Assembly: GCA_964348225.1 (NCBI GenBank)
Contig: CAYGBM010000035.1
Location: forward strand, 20,982 to 84,981
From: CAYGBM01 sp964348225
GTDB taxonomy: Bacteria > Patescibacteriota > Minisyncoccia > Minisyncoccales > CG1-02-41-26
Direction of reading: 5' to 3'
DNA length: 64,000 nt
Shown in pieces: positions 23,660 through 30,664 of the stretch (the first letter of the stretch is position 1; every line of letters begins with the position of its first letter). The translations under genes and the position numbers were made by a program. The notes below the pieces were generated by a model that was given only the letters and a program-made list of their open reading frames with translations, was not told where the DNA came from and did no database searches.

Positions 23660-23896
23660 TAAACAAAACCCGCTCAAATTTTGTCCTAAAATCTCCAGCA
23701 ACCCTATAATACCCAAAGGTTAGCGATTGACTAAAGTATAGTTACAATATTCTAGGACAAAATTTGAGCGGGTAAAAGTTAGCCAAAAGCCACCTTAAAA
23801 GAGCTTTTGAGGCCAGAATCCCTTTTCGGGCACAACCTCGCCTGAGCCAGATTGGCTATACAAAAAGAGATTCCTTGTTTGGCTTTAGGCTAACCC
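23660..23896 (-). ncRNA. Candidate structured small RNA B (identity unknown)
   Basis: A near-perfect promoter (23901-23929) starts a transcript at about 23895. Its first bases GTTAGCCTAAAGCC pair with 23778-23791 (13 of 14) to close a domain of about 117 bases. Inside that domain are AGCC/GGCT and CCC/GGG hairpins and a GAGG...CCTC pairing. A second domain has a perfect 21-bp stem (23668-23688 with 23753-23773) around 64 bases, and TTTTGTTT follows it as a terminator. No open frame of interest lies within. SRP, tmRNA, RNase P and tRNA signatures were not found. A 6S-type RNA is possible. Confidence 0.6.
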
Positions 23897-23900
23897 TTAC

Positions 23901-23929
23901 ATTGTAGTATATTTTTAAAAAAATGTCAA
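23901..23929 (-). promoter_or_regulatory. Strong promoter of candidate RNA B
   Basis: TTGACA (23929-23924) and TACAAT (23906-23901) are separated by 17 A/T-rich bases. It is one base from full consensus and points away from ruvB. Confidence 0.8.
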
Positions 23930-23978
23930 GTCCTTTCTCTTTTAGGGATTGTTTAAAATGTCCTAAGGACAAACTTAT

Positions 23979-24992
23979 ATGGGGCTTAAAAAAATACAAG
24001 ACAATTTGGAAAAAGAAGATGCCCTAGACCTAACCCTCCGGCCTAGGACATGGAAAGACTATGTAGGACAAGACAAGGTTAAAGAAAATGTCAAAATTAT
24101 CATTGAGGCAGCCAAACAGAGAGAAGAAACTGCTGAGCACTTGCTTTTTTATGGAAATCCCGGCCTTGGCAAAACAAGCATCTCTTATTTAGTGGCAAAG
24201 GAAATGGCTGCTGATATTAAAACAACCTCAGGTCCTGCGATTGAACGGGCTGGTGATTTGGCTGCCATTTTAACAAACCTTCAAGAAGGGGGCATTCTTT
24301 TTTGCGATGAAATACACAGGCTATCCCGCGTCATAGAAGAATATTTGTACCCAGCAATGGAAGATTTTAAGCTGAACCTGATTTTGGGCAAGGGAGCCAT
24401 GGCAAGAACAATGGAGCTGAAAATTCCCAGATTCACCCTGATTGGAGCTACAACCCGTTTAGCTTCTATCTCAAGCCCTCTCCGGTCAAGATTCGGAGCA
24501 GTCTTTGGGCTTAACTTTTATAGTGTTGAAGATATTGAAAAAATCCTTGAGAGGTCATCAAGAATTCTAAAAATCGCAGCAGACAAGCAAGCTTTAAAAA
24601 TAATAGCAAAATGCTCCCGCTTTACCCCAAGAACCGCCAACCACCTTTTAAAAAGGGTAAGAGACTTTGCCCAGGTCAAGGGAAAGGGTAAAATTACCCC
24701 ATCAATAGCTCAAGAGGCGCTTGGCGCCTTAGAAATCGATGAACTAGGCTTAACCTCAAATGACAGAATGGTTTTAGAAGCAATTGTCAAGAAGTTTGAC
24801 GGTGGCCCGGTAGGCCTTCAAACTCTGGCTGCAGCGACCGCTGAAGAAGAAGAAACAATTCTTGACATCTACGAGCCCTACCTGATAAGAATCGGCTTTG
24901 TTGCCAGAACCCCTCGGGGCAGGGTAGCTACCAAGCACGCTTTTCAGCATCTCAAAACAAAACCCAAGGGTTCTCAAAAACCTCTTTTTTGA
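23979..24992 (+). CDS. ruvB: Holliday junction branch migration helicase RuvB
   Basis: RuvB is the hexameric AAA+ motor of branch migration. The 337 residues have the N-terminal LRPRTWKDYVGQ motif, Walker A GNPGLGKTS, Walker B LFCDEIHRL, sensor 1 GATTRL, the Arg finger region SPLRSRFG, and the winged-helix end DIYEPYLIRIGF...TPRGRVATKHAF. The start at 23979 gives MGLKKIQDNL and follows a small TGTCC/GGACA hairpin. The downstream membrane gene begins 5 bases after its stop, suggesting co-transcription. Confidence 0.97.
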   Translation: MGLKKIQDNLEKEDALDLTLRPRTWKDYVGQDKVKENVKIIIEAAKQREETAEHLLFYGNPGLGKTSISYLVAKEMAADIKTTSGPAIERAGDLAAILTNLQEGGILFCDEIHRLSRVIEEYLYPAMEDFKLNLILGKGAMARTMELKIPRFTLIGATTRLASISSPLRSRFGAVFGLNFYSVEDIEKILERSSRILKIAADKQALKIIAKCSRFTPRTANHLLKRVRDFAQVKGKGKITPSIAQEALGALEIDELGLTSNDRMVLEAIVKKFDGGPVGLQTLAAATAEEEETILDIYEPYLIRIGFVARTPRGRVATKHAFQHLKTKPKGSQKPLF

Positions 24993-24997
24993 AAACC

Positions 24998-25303
24998 ATG
25001 AAGAAAACAAGGCTTTTGCCTATTTTAACTATTTTTTTCTTAGCTGTGCTAATAACAGGAGGGAGCTGGTTTTACGCAAGAAAACCCCTTACACTTGATG
25101 CTTCAATAACAAAGAGGGGGCTCCCTCTGCCTTATTGGATCCACACAACAGCAGCCTTCGACTTTGGCAGAGATCATCTGCCAACATTCTCACCAAAATG
25201 GCATTGGTCAATTATGGCTGTGGATTTTGTTTTTTGGTGTTTAGTCTTAGGAATGGGCTATTTGTTTTTAAGACTCTTTTTAAAACGAAAAAAATCAGAA
25301 TGA
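24998..25303 (+). CDS. Small membrane protein, two TM segments
   Basis: A 101-residue protein from ATG 24998; a TTG at 24989 would overlap ruvB and is less likely. TM helices are near 7-25 and 68-95, separated by an extracytoplasmic loop with WIHTTAAFDFGRDHLP. A basic Lys/Arg tail follows. I do not recognise the family. Its TGA overlaps the ATG of the lamin-tail gene as ATGA, so the pair are probably translationally coupled and may share a cell-surface role. Confidence 0.7.
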   Translation: MKKTRLLPILTIFFLAVLITGGSWFYARKPLTLDASITKRGLPLPYWIHTTAAFDFGRDHLPTFSPKWHWSIMAVDFVFWCLVLGMGYLFLRLFLKRKKSE

Positions 25304-26607
25304 GAAAAAGGGCTCTAAAACCAAAGGCTTGTTTTTTAGGAACTCTTTCGCTTCTATTTTTGCTACTCCCTCTCTGTCGGGCTTTTGCTGGAGAGCAAGC
25401 GCTTTTCATCAACGAGATTGCCTGGATGGGCACTGAAGCTTCCTCTTATGATGAGTGGATTGAATTGTATAATAACTCGGACTTCCCTGTGGGCCTTGAT
25501 GGCTGGAGGCTGCAGGCCACAGACGACACTCCAGACATCAAGATTTCAGGTACTATCCCTGCTGGGGGATTTTTTCTTTTAGAGAGAACGAACGACGAAA
25601 CGCTACCTAGTATCTCAGCTGATCTAATTTACAAGGGCGCCTTGAGCAATCAAGGAGAATACCTAAGGCTTATCAACGAACAAGGAGAGATTATTGATGA
25701 AATTGACTGTTCCTCTGGCTGGCTAGCTGGCAACAACGCAACCAAACAAACAATGGAGAGGGTCAGACCTATGTCTGACCCTAATGAGTGGCAGACGAGC
25801 CAAGAGCCAGGCGGCACCCCCAAACAACAAAACAGCCAATTGCCCGAAGATGGGCCTCGGGTAACTTCAGAAACAACAATGCCAGAAGAAACGCTGCCCG
25901 AGGACAAACCTTCACTGCCCGAGGACGGGCCTCGGGCAACTGAGAATGTGTTTATTAATGAGGTTATGCCCTCTCCTGAGGGTCCTGATGCTGAAAATGA
26001 GTGGATTGAGCTCTTCAATGTCAATGGGTTTGAGGTTGACCTATCAAATTGGCAGCTCAGAGACAGGGTTGGAGCCTTCAAAACATATACCTTTCCCCAG
26101 AATACAAGCATTGCTGCTTTTGGATTTCTTCTCTGTCCCAGGACAGAAACCAGTATTACTCTTCAAAACAGTGGTGATATCTTGGAGCTTTTAAGCCCTG
26201 GAGGAGAAATTGCCCATTCAATAGAATATCCAAAAGCCTCCCGGGGTCAGTCTTATAACAGATTGCCAGAGAAAGAACCCTTAACAAAGCAGGGTGTTTC
26301 AAATTGGCAATGGAGCACAACCCCAACACCTGGAACAGAAAACCTTATTAGCCAGCCCCAAAAAGGGGAGACAGCGCAAGAAAAAGAACAGACAGAAGCT
26401 CAATCCCTTGATCAACCAAGCCAGCAAACCAGTTCTGCTGGAAAAGAAGCAAGCAAAAAGGGCTTTGATTTAGAAGAAAAAACCACAGCTGATGTAAGCA
26501 AGGAAATGCCTAAACCCTCAAAACGTTTTTTAACCTTTTTAACAGCTGTTTCTCTGGCTATTCTGTCTGCTGTAATCGTTTTAATTATCAAGAAAAAATC
26601 TCAATAG
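25300..26607 (+). CDS. Secreted protein with two lamin-tail domains and a C-terminal membrane anchor
   Basis: A 435-residue protein. The signal peptide is at 1-30 (LGTLSLLFLLLPLCRAFAG). Lamin-tail domain 1 (about 33-135) has LFINEIAWMG and DEWIELYN. The linker repeats LPEDGPR and similar Pro/Glu units. Lamin-tail domain 2 (about 225-335) has VFINEVMPSP and NEWIELFN. A Gln/Glu/Ser-rich stalk and a C-terminal TM helix (about 410-430) ending in KKKSQ complete it. Lamin-tail domains in bacteria are Ig-like surface modules often linked to nucleases or anchors. The start codon overlaps the previous stop. The frame extends upstream in a shadow, but this ATG gives the clean signal peptide. Confidence 0.9.
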   Translation: MRKRALKPKACFLGTLSLLFLLLPLCRAFAGEQALFINEIAWMGTEASSYDEWIELYNNSDFPVGLDGWRLQATDDTPDIKISGTIPAGGFFLLERTNDETLPSISADLIYKGALSNQGEYLRLINEQGEIIDEIDCSSGWLAGNNATKQTMERVRPMSDPNEWQTSQEPGGTPKQQNSQLPEDGPRVTSETTMPEETLPEDKPSLPEDGPRATENVFINEVMPSPEGPDAENEWIELFNVNGFEVDLSNWQLRDRVGAFKTYTFPQNTSIAAFGFLLCPRTETSITLQNSGDILELLSPGGEIAHSIEYPKASRGQSYNRLPEKEPLTKQGVSNWQWSTTPTPGTENLISQPQKGETAQEKEQTEAQSLDQPSQQTSSAGKEASKKGFDLEEKTTADVSKEMPKPSKRFLTFLTAVSLAILSAVIVLIIKKKSQ

Positions 26608-26636
26608 GACTGAAGGAAAAATCTGTTTTAAAGCAA

Positions 26637-26660
26637 AAGTCCTGGATCTCTCCAGGGCTT
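26637..26660 (+). terminator. Rho-independent terminator after the lamin-tail gene
   Basis: A 10-bp stem AAGTCCTGGA/TCCAGGGCTT (one G-T pair) with a TCTC loop runs into TTT, about 30 bases past the stop. Confidence 0.7.
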
Positions 26661-26690
26661 TTTGCCAACTCGCTTCTTTGATTAGCTCAA

Positions 26691-27965
26691 CTAATCAGAA
26701 TACTCAACTGGGGGAGGGCAGGTAAATGTAATTCCGTCGCAATATCCTGACTGGCTGGGATCTTCATTTGTTTCTGCTATAAAACGCAAACGGTTTCCAC
26801 AGTAATAACTATCCTCTGCAATTTTTACATACAAGCAAAAATCATCCTCGCTAGTTTCAATAACAGGCCTCATACCAACATAGCTTTCAACCTTAGCACA
26901 AAAGTCCTCCAGGGTATCTGTGGTAGCGCAATCAATGCCCTTGTATGTGTCTTGCTCAGCATAAAGACTCCTAATCTCTAATCTTATCAAAGTCAAAGAC
27001 AACTCTAAGCGAATATCCTCTCTTCTCTCAATTATCTCCCTGAAAGGAGCTAAAAAAGCAGCCACAACAGCAATAATCAAAAGAATCCCAATAATTCCAA
27101 CAACAAGAAGCGTTATCTTTGTTTTCCTTTTAGGCTCAAAAACTTCCTGGCTTTTGATGACAACAAGTCCTCTGTAAATTAAAAAAGTAAAAGCTAAGGT
27201 AAACGGAGCTACAATTACTCCAACAATAGTGCTCAAAACATTATTGGCTATCTCCAGGGCTACCCCTGACTCAAGAAGATAACCAAAAATGAACATTAGA
27301 ATTGCTGTGCAAACTATAGAAATCACCCCTATCACTATGCCCAGCAGCAACAATCTGCCAAAAACCCCCCACCAATATTCTTTTACCAGGTGTCTGCTTC
27401 TTGAAAGGGCATTCATTCCTCTTTTTCCTTCCTGAATCAGAACGAATCCAGCGAAGGTAAGCCAAACACTGAAAATAATACCTGGAATAATCAACAAGAC
27501 GCTGCCGCCCATAATGATCACTGTGCTTAGTATTGAAACCCAAATAAAAGGAAGCAGTTTGGGCCAGCCTTTCTTAAAGGCTTCTTTTATGCCAAGGCTT
27601 TTGTCGCTAACAGCGGAAATCAAAGAGACTTGCACCCAAAAACCGATTATAACGAACAAAATAATGGCTAGGATTGCTGAGAAAAACCAAGCCCACACAC
27701 CCCCTATCTCCCTTGACAAGGTCCCTGCGCCCAAAAAAATGAGCGAGGGAACCAAAGAGATTGCCGAAATAGCTAAAAAAACTTTTGCTCTTTCTCTGTA
27801 TAACCTCCATGCTCCCTTGAATAGCTCACCTACCTTGGGCAATCTTAAGGAAGGCTGAGGGGCCGTTGGCTCAAGGGAAGAGCTTGGCAGAGGAGGTCTT
27901 GGGGGCGGCTGTTGTGATGAAGAACCTTTGGAAGGCTGGATTGGGCTTTGAAATATTTCTTTCAT
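26691..27965 (-). CDS. Multi-pass membrane protein with C-terminal pilin-like ectodomain
   Basis: A 424-residue protein. The N-terminal 45 residues are Pro/Ser/Gln-rich and cytoplasmic. Five to six TM helices follow (about 63-285), with an EAFKKGWPKLLPF loop like that of glycerophosphodiesterase-associated or DUF975-type membrane domains. A further TM (about 285-310) leads to an ectodomain that starts ELSLTLIRLEIRSLYAEQ and holds six Cys (DCATTD, FCAKVE, FCLYVK, YCGNR, YCDG, TCPP). That tail resembles the globular part of type IV pilin-like proteins. It is encoded next to the type IV pilin at 28134 on the same strand but separated by a terminator and its own promoter. Confidence 0.75.
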   Translation of the reverse strand: MKEIFQSPIQPSKGSSSQQPPPRPPLPSSSLEPTAPQPSLRLPKVGELFKGAWRLYRERAKVFLAISAISLVPSLIFLGAGTLSREIGGVWAWFFSAILAIILFVIIGFWVQVSLISAVSDKSLGIKEAFKKGWPKLLPFIWVSILSTVIIMGGSVLLIIPGIIFSVWLTFAGFVLIQEGKRGMNALSRSRHLVKEYWWGVFGRLLLLGIVIGVISIVCTAILMFIFGYLLESGVALEIANNVLSTIVGVIVAPFTLAFTFLIYRGLVVIKSQEVFEPKRKTKITLLVVGIIGILLIIAVVAAFLAPFREIIERREDIRLELSLTLIRLEIRSLYAEQDTYKGIDCATTDTLEDFCAKVESYVGMRPVIETSEDDFCLYVKIAEDSYYCGNRLRFIAETNEDPSQSGYCDGITFTCPPPVEYSD

Positions 27966-28009
27966 AGGTTTTGATTAGTTTGTTATTATATTATTATAAC
28001 TATTATACT

Positions 28010-28037
28010 ATTATAGCCAATCTTACAAACAAGGCAA
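28010..28037 (-). promoter_or_regulatory. Promoter of the multi-pass membrane protein gene
   Basis: TTGCCT (28037-28032) and TATAAT (28015-28010) are 16 bases apart. Three more TATAAT-like boxes follow on the minus strand down to about 27983, so several start points are possible. Confidence 0.6.
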
Positions 28038-28080
28038 TATTTATTTGCTCCTTAAAGAATGGGAAGAAATTCGATACAAT

Positions 28081-28118
28081 AAAAAAAATTGCGGTCGGTG
28101 AATGAACCATCACCGACC
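28081..28118 (-). terminator. Rho-independent terminator of the pilin gene
   Basis: A 9-bp stem GGTCGGTGA/TCACCGACC (28093-28101 with 28110-28118) with an 8-base loop is followed on the minus strand by GCAA and a run of eight T. Confidence 0.85.
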
Positions 28119-28133
28119 CTTGCAAAATGAGCA

Positions 28134-28580
28134 TCAGTATTCCCCCGGAAAGTTGCTTTCCGGAACTTGGTCTTGGAAAGAAAGGCTCCAAATAACCTGC
28201 TCCCCGTCTCCATCAACATCCCCACGAGCATAGACTATACAACCCTTGCTGTAAGCCTCAACCCGATACTGGTAATAGACCTCATTGGGGCTAAAACCAA
28301 TGCTGTCCCATTTTCTACGAGCTTCAGTGTCTTTTGGCCAAGAGATTGAGGAAACGCCAGGGACCTCAGAAGGACACCAGGGCAGTTCCCTATAAACCCC
28401 ATGCTCTGCCTTGTACCTCTCTTGGCAATCCCGGATCTTCTGTAGATTCATCTTCATCTCTGACTCTCTTGCCTCGTTCTGAAACATCAGAAAGGAACGA
28501 ATAGCTATAGCGGCCAGGAAAGCAATGATGGCAACCACGATCATAAGCTCAATCAGTGAAAAACCTCTGGTTTTAACCAT
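28134..28580 (-). CDS. Type IV pilin (prepilin, PilA/PilE-like)
   Basis: A 148-residue prepilin. A short leader MVKTRG precedes the cleavage site, then FSLIELMIVVAIIAFLAAIA, with Glu5 of the mature protein present. The globular part holds two Cys (DCQERY, WCPSEV) and a later Cys (KGCIVYARG), with DGDGEQVIWSL at the end. ATG at 28580 is chosen because GGAGG lies 10 bases upstream; a TTG at 28589 is too close to it. It is transcribed from its own promoter and ends at a strong terminator. The PilB-like ATPase at 22346 is the likely assembly motor. Confidence 0.95.
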   Translation of the reverse strand: MVKTRGFSLIELMIVVAIIAFLAAIAIRSFLMFQNEARESEMKMNLQKIRDCQERYKAEHGVYRELPWCPSEVPGVSSISWPKDTEARRKWDSIGFSPNEVYYQYRVEAYSKGCIVYARGDVDGDGEQVIWSLSFQDQVPESNFPGEY

Positions 28581-28646
28581 ATCACCCAAACCTCCTCTCT
28601 ATCCCATAACCATATAAGCAATAAGCTCCTATAGCCTGCTACCTAT

Positions 28647-28675
28647 TTAATAACAACAGTCTTTCCAAAAGTCAA
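28647..28675 (-). promoter_or_regulatory. Promoter of the pilin gene
   Basis: TTGACT (28675-28670) and TATTAA (28652-28647) are 17 bases apart. It stands back to back with the yebC promoter; the two -35 boxes are one base apart. Confidence 0.6.
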
Positions 28676-28676
28676 G

Positions 28677-28705
28677 TTGATTTTTAGCAAATTTTCCTTT
28701 AATAT
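28677..28705 (+). promoter_or_regulatory. Promoter of yebC
   Basis: TTGATT (28677-28682) and TAATAT (28700-28705) are 17 bases apart. The predicted leader contains the CCCGCC/GGCGGG hairpin at 28739-28764. Confidence 0.5.
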
Positions 28706-28738
28706 TGAAACGTGTTCGTAAAACTTTAATCTTACTTG

Positions 28739-28764
28739 CCCGCCGAAGCCCTGGCGAAGGCGGG
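28739..28764. repeat. CCCGCC/GGCGGG hairpin upstream of yebC
   Basis: A 6-bp G/C arm pair encloses GAAGCCCTGGCGAA. Its high G+C content stands out from the A/T-rich surroundings. The function is unknown. Confidence 0.5.
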
Positions 28765-28787
28765 AATCTTTAATCATAAATCTAATT

Positions 28788-29543
28788 ATGTCAGGCCATA
28801 GTCACTGGGCAACAGTGAAAAGAAAAAAAGGGGCAGAGGATGAAAAAAGGGGAAAGATTTTTTCCAAGCTCTCGCGCATGATTTCGGTTGCAGCAAGAGA
28901 GGGGAGCAATCCGGAGATGAACCCCAAGCTAAAACAGGCACTTGAAGAAGCGAAACGTTTTAATATGCCAAAGGATAATATTGAGAAAGCTATTAAGCGG
29001 GGGGCTGGCGAGCTTGAGGGAGAACAGCTTGAAGAAGTAATGTACGAAGCTATTGGTCCTGGGGGGATTAATATAATTCTTGAAGGCATCACTGATAATA
29101 AAAACAGAACCTTGGCTGAGGTAAAAAAAATTCTCCAAAGCCACAATGCTAAGCTGGCTGATGAAGGCTCTGTAAAGTGGGCTTTTGAGCAAAAAGGAAT
29201 AATCCTGATAAACCCATCCCTACCTGCTGAACAGACAGGTGAAGCTCAAATGTCAAAAGAAGAATTAGAGCTGAAAGTAATTGAGACTGGGGCTGAAGAT
29301 ATGCAGTGGCGGAAAATAGAAGATGAAGATTTTCTGGAGATAACAACCTCTATTGAAGATTTGGAAAAGGTTAAAGAAAGCCTTAAAAACCAAGGGGTTA
29401 ACATTGAGTCTTCCACTTTGGGCTGGGCCGCCAAAGAAGAGGTTGAGGTTTCAGAGGAACAAAGAAAAAAATGCGAGAAGCTTTTTGAAGATTTAGACGA
29501 GAACGAGGCAATACAGGAAATATACTCCAATTTAGCTAGCTAA
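28788..29543 (+). CDS. yebC: YebC/PmpR family protein (TACO1-like)
   Basis: A 251-residue protein of the YebC family. Members act as DNA-binding regulators or, as shown for some, as translation factors that relieve stalling at proline runs. The N-terminus MSGHSHWATVKRKKGAEDEK is diagnostic. Further motifs are FSKLSRMISVAAREG, MPKDNIEKAIKRGAG and YEAIGPGGINIILE. Length matches the family. It has its own promoter and is followed by a dispersed repeat and ruvC, a frequent bacterial neighbour pair. Confidence 0.95.
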   Translation: MSGHSHWATVKRKKGAEDEKRGKIFSKLSRMISVAAREGSNPEMNPKLKQALEEAKRFNMPKDNIEKAIKRGAGELEGEQLEEVMYEAIGPGGINIILEGITDNKNRTLAEVKKILQSHNAKLADEGSVKWAFEQKGIILINPSLPAEQTGEAQMSKEELELKVIETGAEDMQWRKIEDEDFLEITTSIEDLEKVKESLKNQGVNIESSTLGWAAKEEVEVSEEQRKKCEKLFEDLDENEAIQEIYSNLAS

Positions 29544-29552
29544 ATTGGAGAA

Positions 29553-29718
29553 ATTCCAATTTCCAAGAACCAATTTCCAATGAATTTTCAATGACCAAAT
29601 TTTCAAACCGTTCACATTAACGGAGCGAAGTGTTTACACCGAACGAAGTGAGGTGTTTGAAAATTAAATAATTGAAAATTGAGGTTTCATTGGAAATTGA
29701 AAATTGTAAATTGTAAAT
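29553..29718 (+). repeat. About 160-bp dispersed repeat, copy 1
   Basis: It is built from AATTTCCAAT and AATTTTCAAT units with a central segment AAACCGTTCACATT...GTGTTTGAAAA. It matches the reverse complement of 36290-36443 through most of its length, with the same order of units and an identical 20-base core ATAATTGAAAATT region. It occupies the whole yebC-ruvC spacer. Confidence 0.8.
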
Positions 29719-29721
29719 TAC

Positions 29722-30204
29722 GTGATTATCACAGGAATAGACCCAGGCACAGCAACTACAGGCTATGGCATTATCAGAAAAACAAAAAGGGGCTTAAGGT
29801 GCCTTGATTACGGTATAATCGCAACCAGCCCCAAGCTTTCCCCAGAGCAACGTTTGAGACAGCTGAACAATCAGCTCAATAAACTTCTCACAATACACAA
29901 ACCAAAACTAATGGCTGTTGAGGCTGTGTTTTTTTTCAAAAACCTGAAAACCGCTATGCCTGTTTCAGAAGCAAGAGGAGTGATACTTCTGGCTGCTGCT
30001 AAAAAGAAAATTAAAGTTCAGCAGTTAACGCCCCTGGAAGTAAAAATGGGTATCTGCGGGTATGGCAGGGCAGACAAAAAACAAATCCAAAAGATGATAA
30101 AAGAAATTTTAGGGCTGAAAGAAACCCCAAGACCTGATGATGCAGCAGATGCTTTGGCTGTGGCTGTGTGCTGCTCTATTAAAAATCGGAAGGTGAAGGC
30201 TTGA
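29722..30204 (+). CDS. ruvC: Crossover junction endodeoxyribonuclease RuvC
   Basis: RuvC resolves Holliday junctions. The 160 residues begin MIITGIDPGTATTGYG (catalytic Asp), with EAVFF (Glu), the central QQLTPLEVKMGICGYGRADKK-type segment and the C-terminal PDDAADALAVAV with the last catalytic Asp pair. The start is GTG at 29722, right after the repeat. The stop codon lies at the edge of the inverted repeat at 30204-30237. With ruvA and ruvB in this window the set is complete. Confidence 0.95.
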   Translation: MIITGIDPGTATTGYGIIRKTKRGLRCLDYGIIATSPKLSPEQRLRQLNNQLNKLLTIHKPKLMAVEAVFFFKNLKTAMPVSEARGVILLAAAKKKIKVQQLTPLEVKMGICGYGRADKKQIQKMIKEILGLKETPRPDDAADALAVAVCCSIKNRKVKA

Positions 30205-30237
30205 CCCCCACACCAAACGAACTTATGGTGTGGGGGT
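30204..30237. repeat. 12-bp inverted repeat abutting a promoter (copy 2)
   Basis: ACCCCCACACCA and its exact reverse complement enclose AACGAACTTA. It has the same arms as 20616-20649, and the loop differs at one base when read in the same direction. It begins at the last base of the ruvC stop codon and ends at the first base of a TTGACA box. Confidence 0.75.
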
Positions 30238-30264
30238 TGACAACCTCTTTGGAAAATGTACAAT
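30237..30264 (+). promoter_or_regulatory. Strong promoter of the small acidic protein gene
   Basis: TTGACA (30237-30242) and TACAAT (30259-30264) are 16 bases apart. The spacer carries CTCTTTGGAA, nearly identical to that of the candidate RNA A promoter. Confidence 0.8.
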
Positions 30265-30270
30265 TTTGAG

Positions 30271-30394
30271 TAATACGAAGAAAAAGGTCATACTTTTTCC
30301 CTACCTTAACCTTAAGGGGAAAAAGCTCCGATAGAGCAAAAGCTTTCTTTACCCTGTCAGCCTTAGTTGGACAGGGTAAAACGGGGTGAATTCC
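30271..30394 (+). promoter_or_regulatory. Structured 5' leader of the small acidic protein gene
   Basis: About 124 bases hold four hairpins in a row: GAAAAAG/CTTTTTC, CCTTA/TAAGG, GCTC/GAGC and an 11-bp TTTACCCTGTC/GACAGGGTAAA (30348-30358 with 30370-30380). The last ends just before the GGGGTGA ribosome site. The leader is twice as long as needed for translation, so a regulatory or stabilising role is inferred. Confidence 0.5.
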
Positions 30395-30571
30395 ATGCAA
30401 CTTGAAGAGCAGATTTTAACCAAGCTATTATCTCAAGACGAAGATGAAGACATGGCCCCAGAGGAGGAAGAGATGCCCGAGGAAGAGGAAGAAGAGGAAG
30501 AGGAAGAAGAGGGGGCTGACGTAGGCGGTGATGAAGACGAGGATGAAGATGAGGATGAAGAAATAATCTAA
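30395..30571 (+). CDS. Tiny, extremely acidic protein of unknown function
   Basis: A 58-residue protein. A short helix MQLEEQILTKLLSQ precedes two acidic tracts: a run of Glu (residues about 21-37) and a C-terminal Asp/Glu tail ending EEII. It contains almost no basic residues beyond one Lys. ATG 30395 lies 5 bases after GGGGTGA; a GTG at 30386 overlaps that site. It is a stand-alone unit with its own strong promoter, long leader and strong terminator, which suggests high expression. A DNA-mimic or RNA polymerase/ribosome-binding role is possible but unproven. Confidence 0.65.
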   Translation: MQLEEQILTKLLSQDEDEDMAPEEEEMPEEEEEEEEEEEGADVGGDEDEDEDEDEEII

Positions 30572-30590
30572 CGATTTCTAAGAACAAAAA

Positions 30591-30619
30591 CCGAGCACAT
30601 TAAATATGTGCTCGGTTTT
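30591..30619 (+). terminator. Rho-independent terminator of the small acidic protein gene
   Basis: A perfect 10-bp stem CCGAGCACAT/ATGTGCTCGG with a TAAAT loop is flanked by A5 and followed by TTTT. Confidence 0.9.
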
Positions 30620-30664
30620 GAAATATGAAGAAAATTAGAGTAATATAGGAGAGTAATCTATCAC

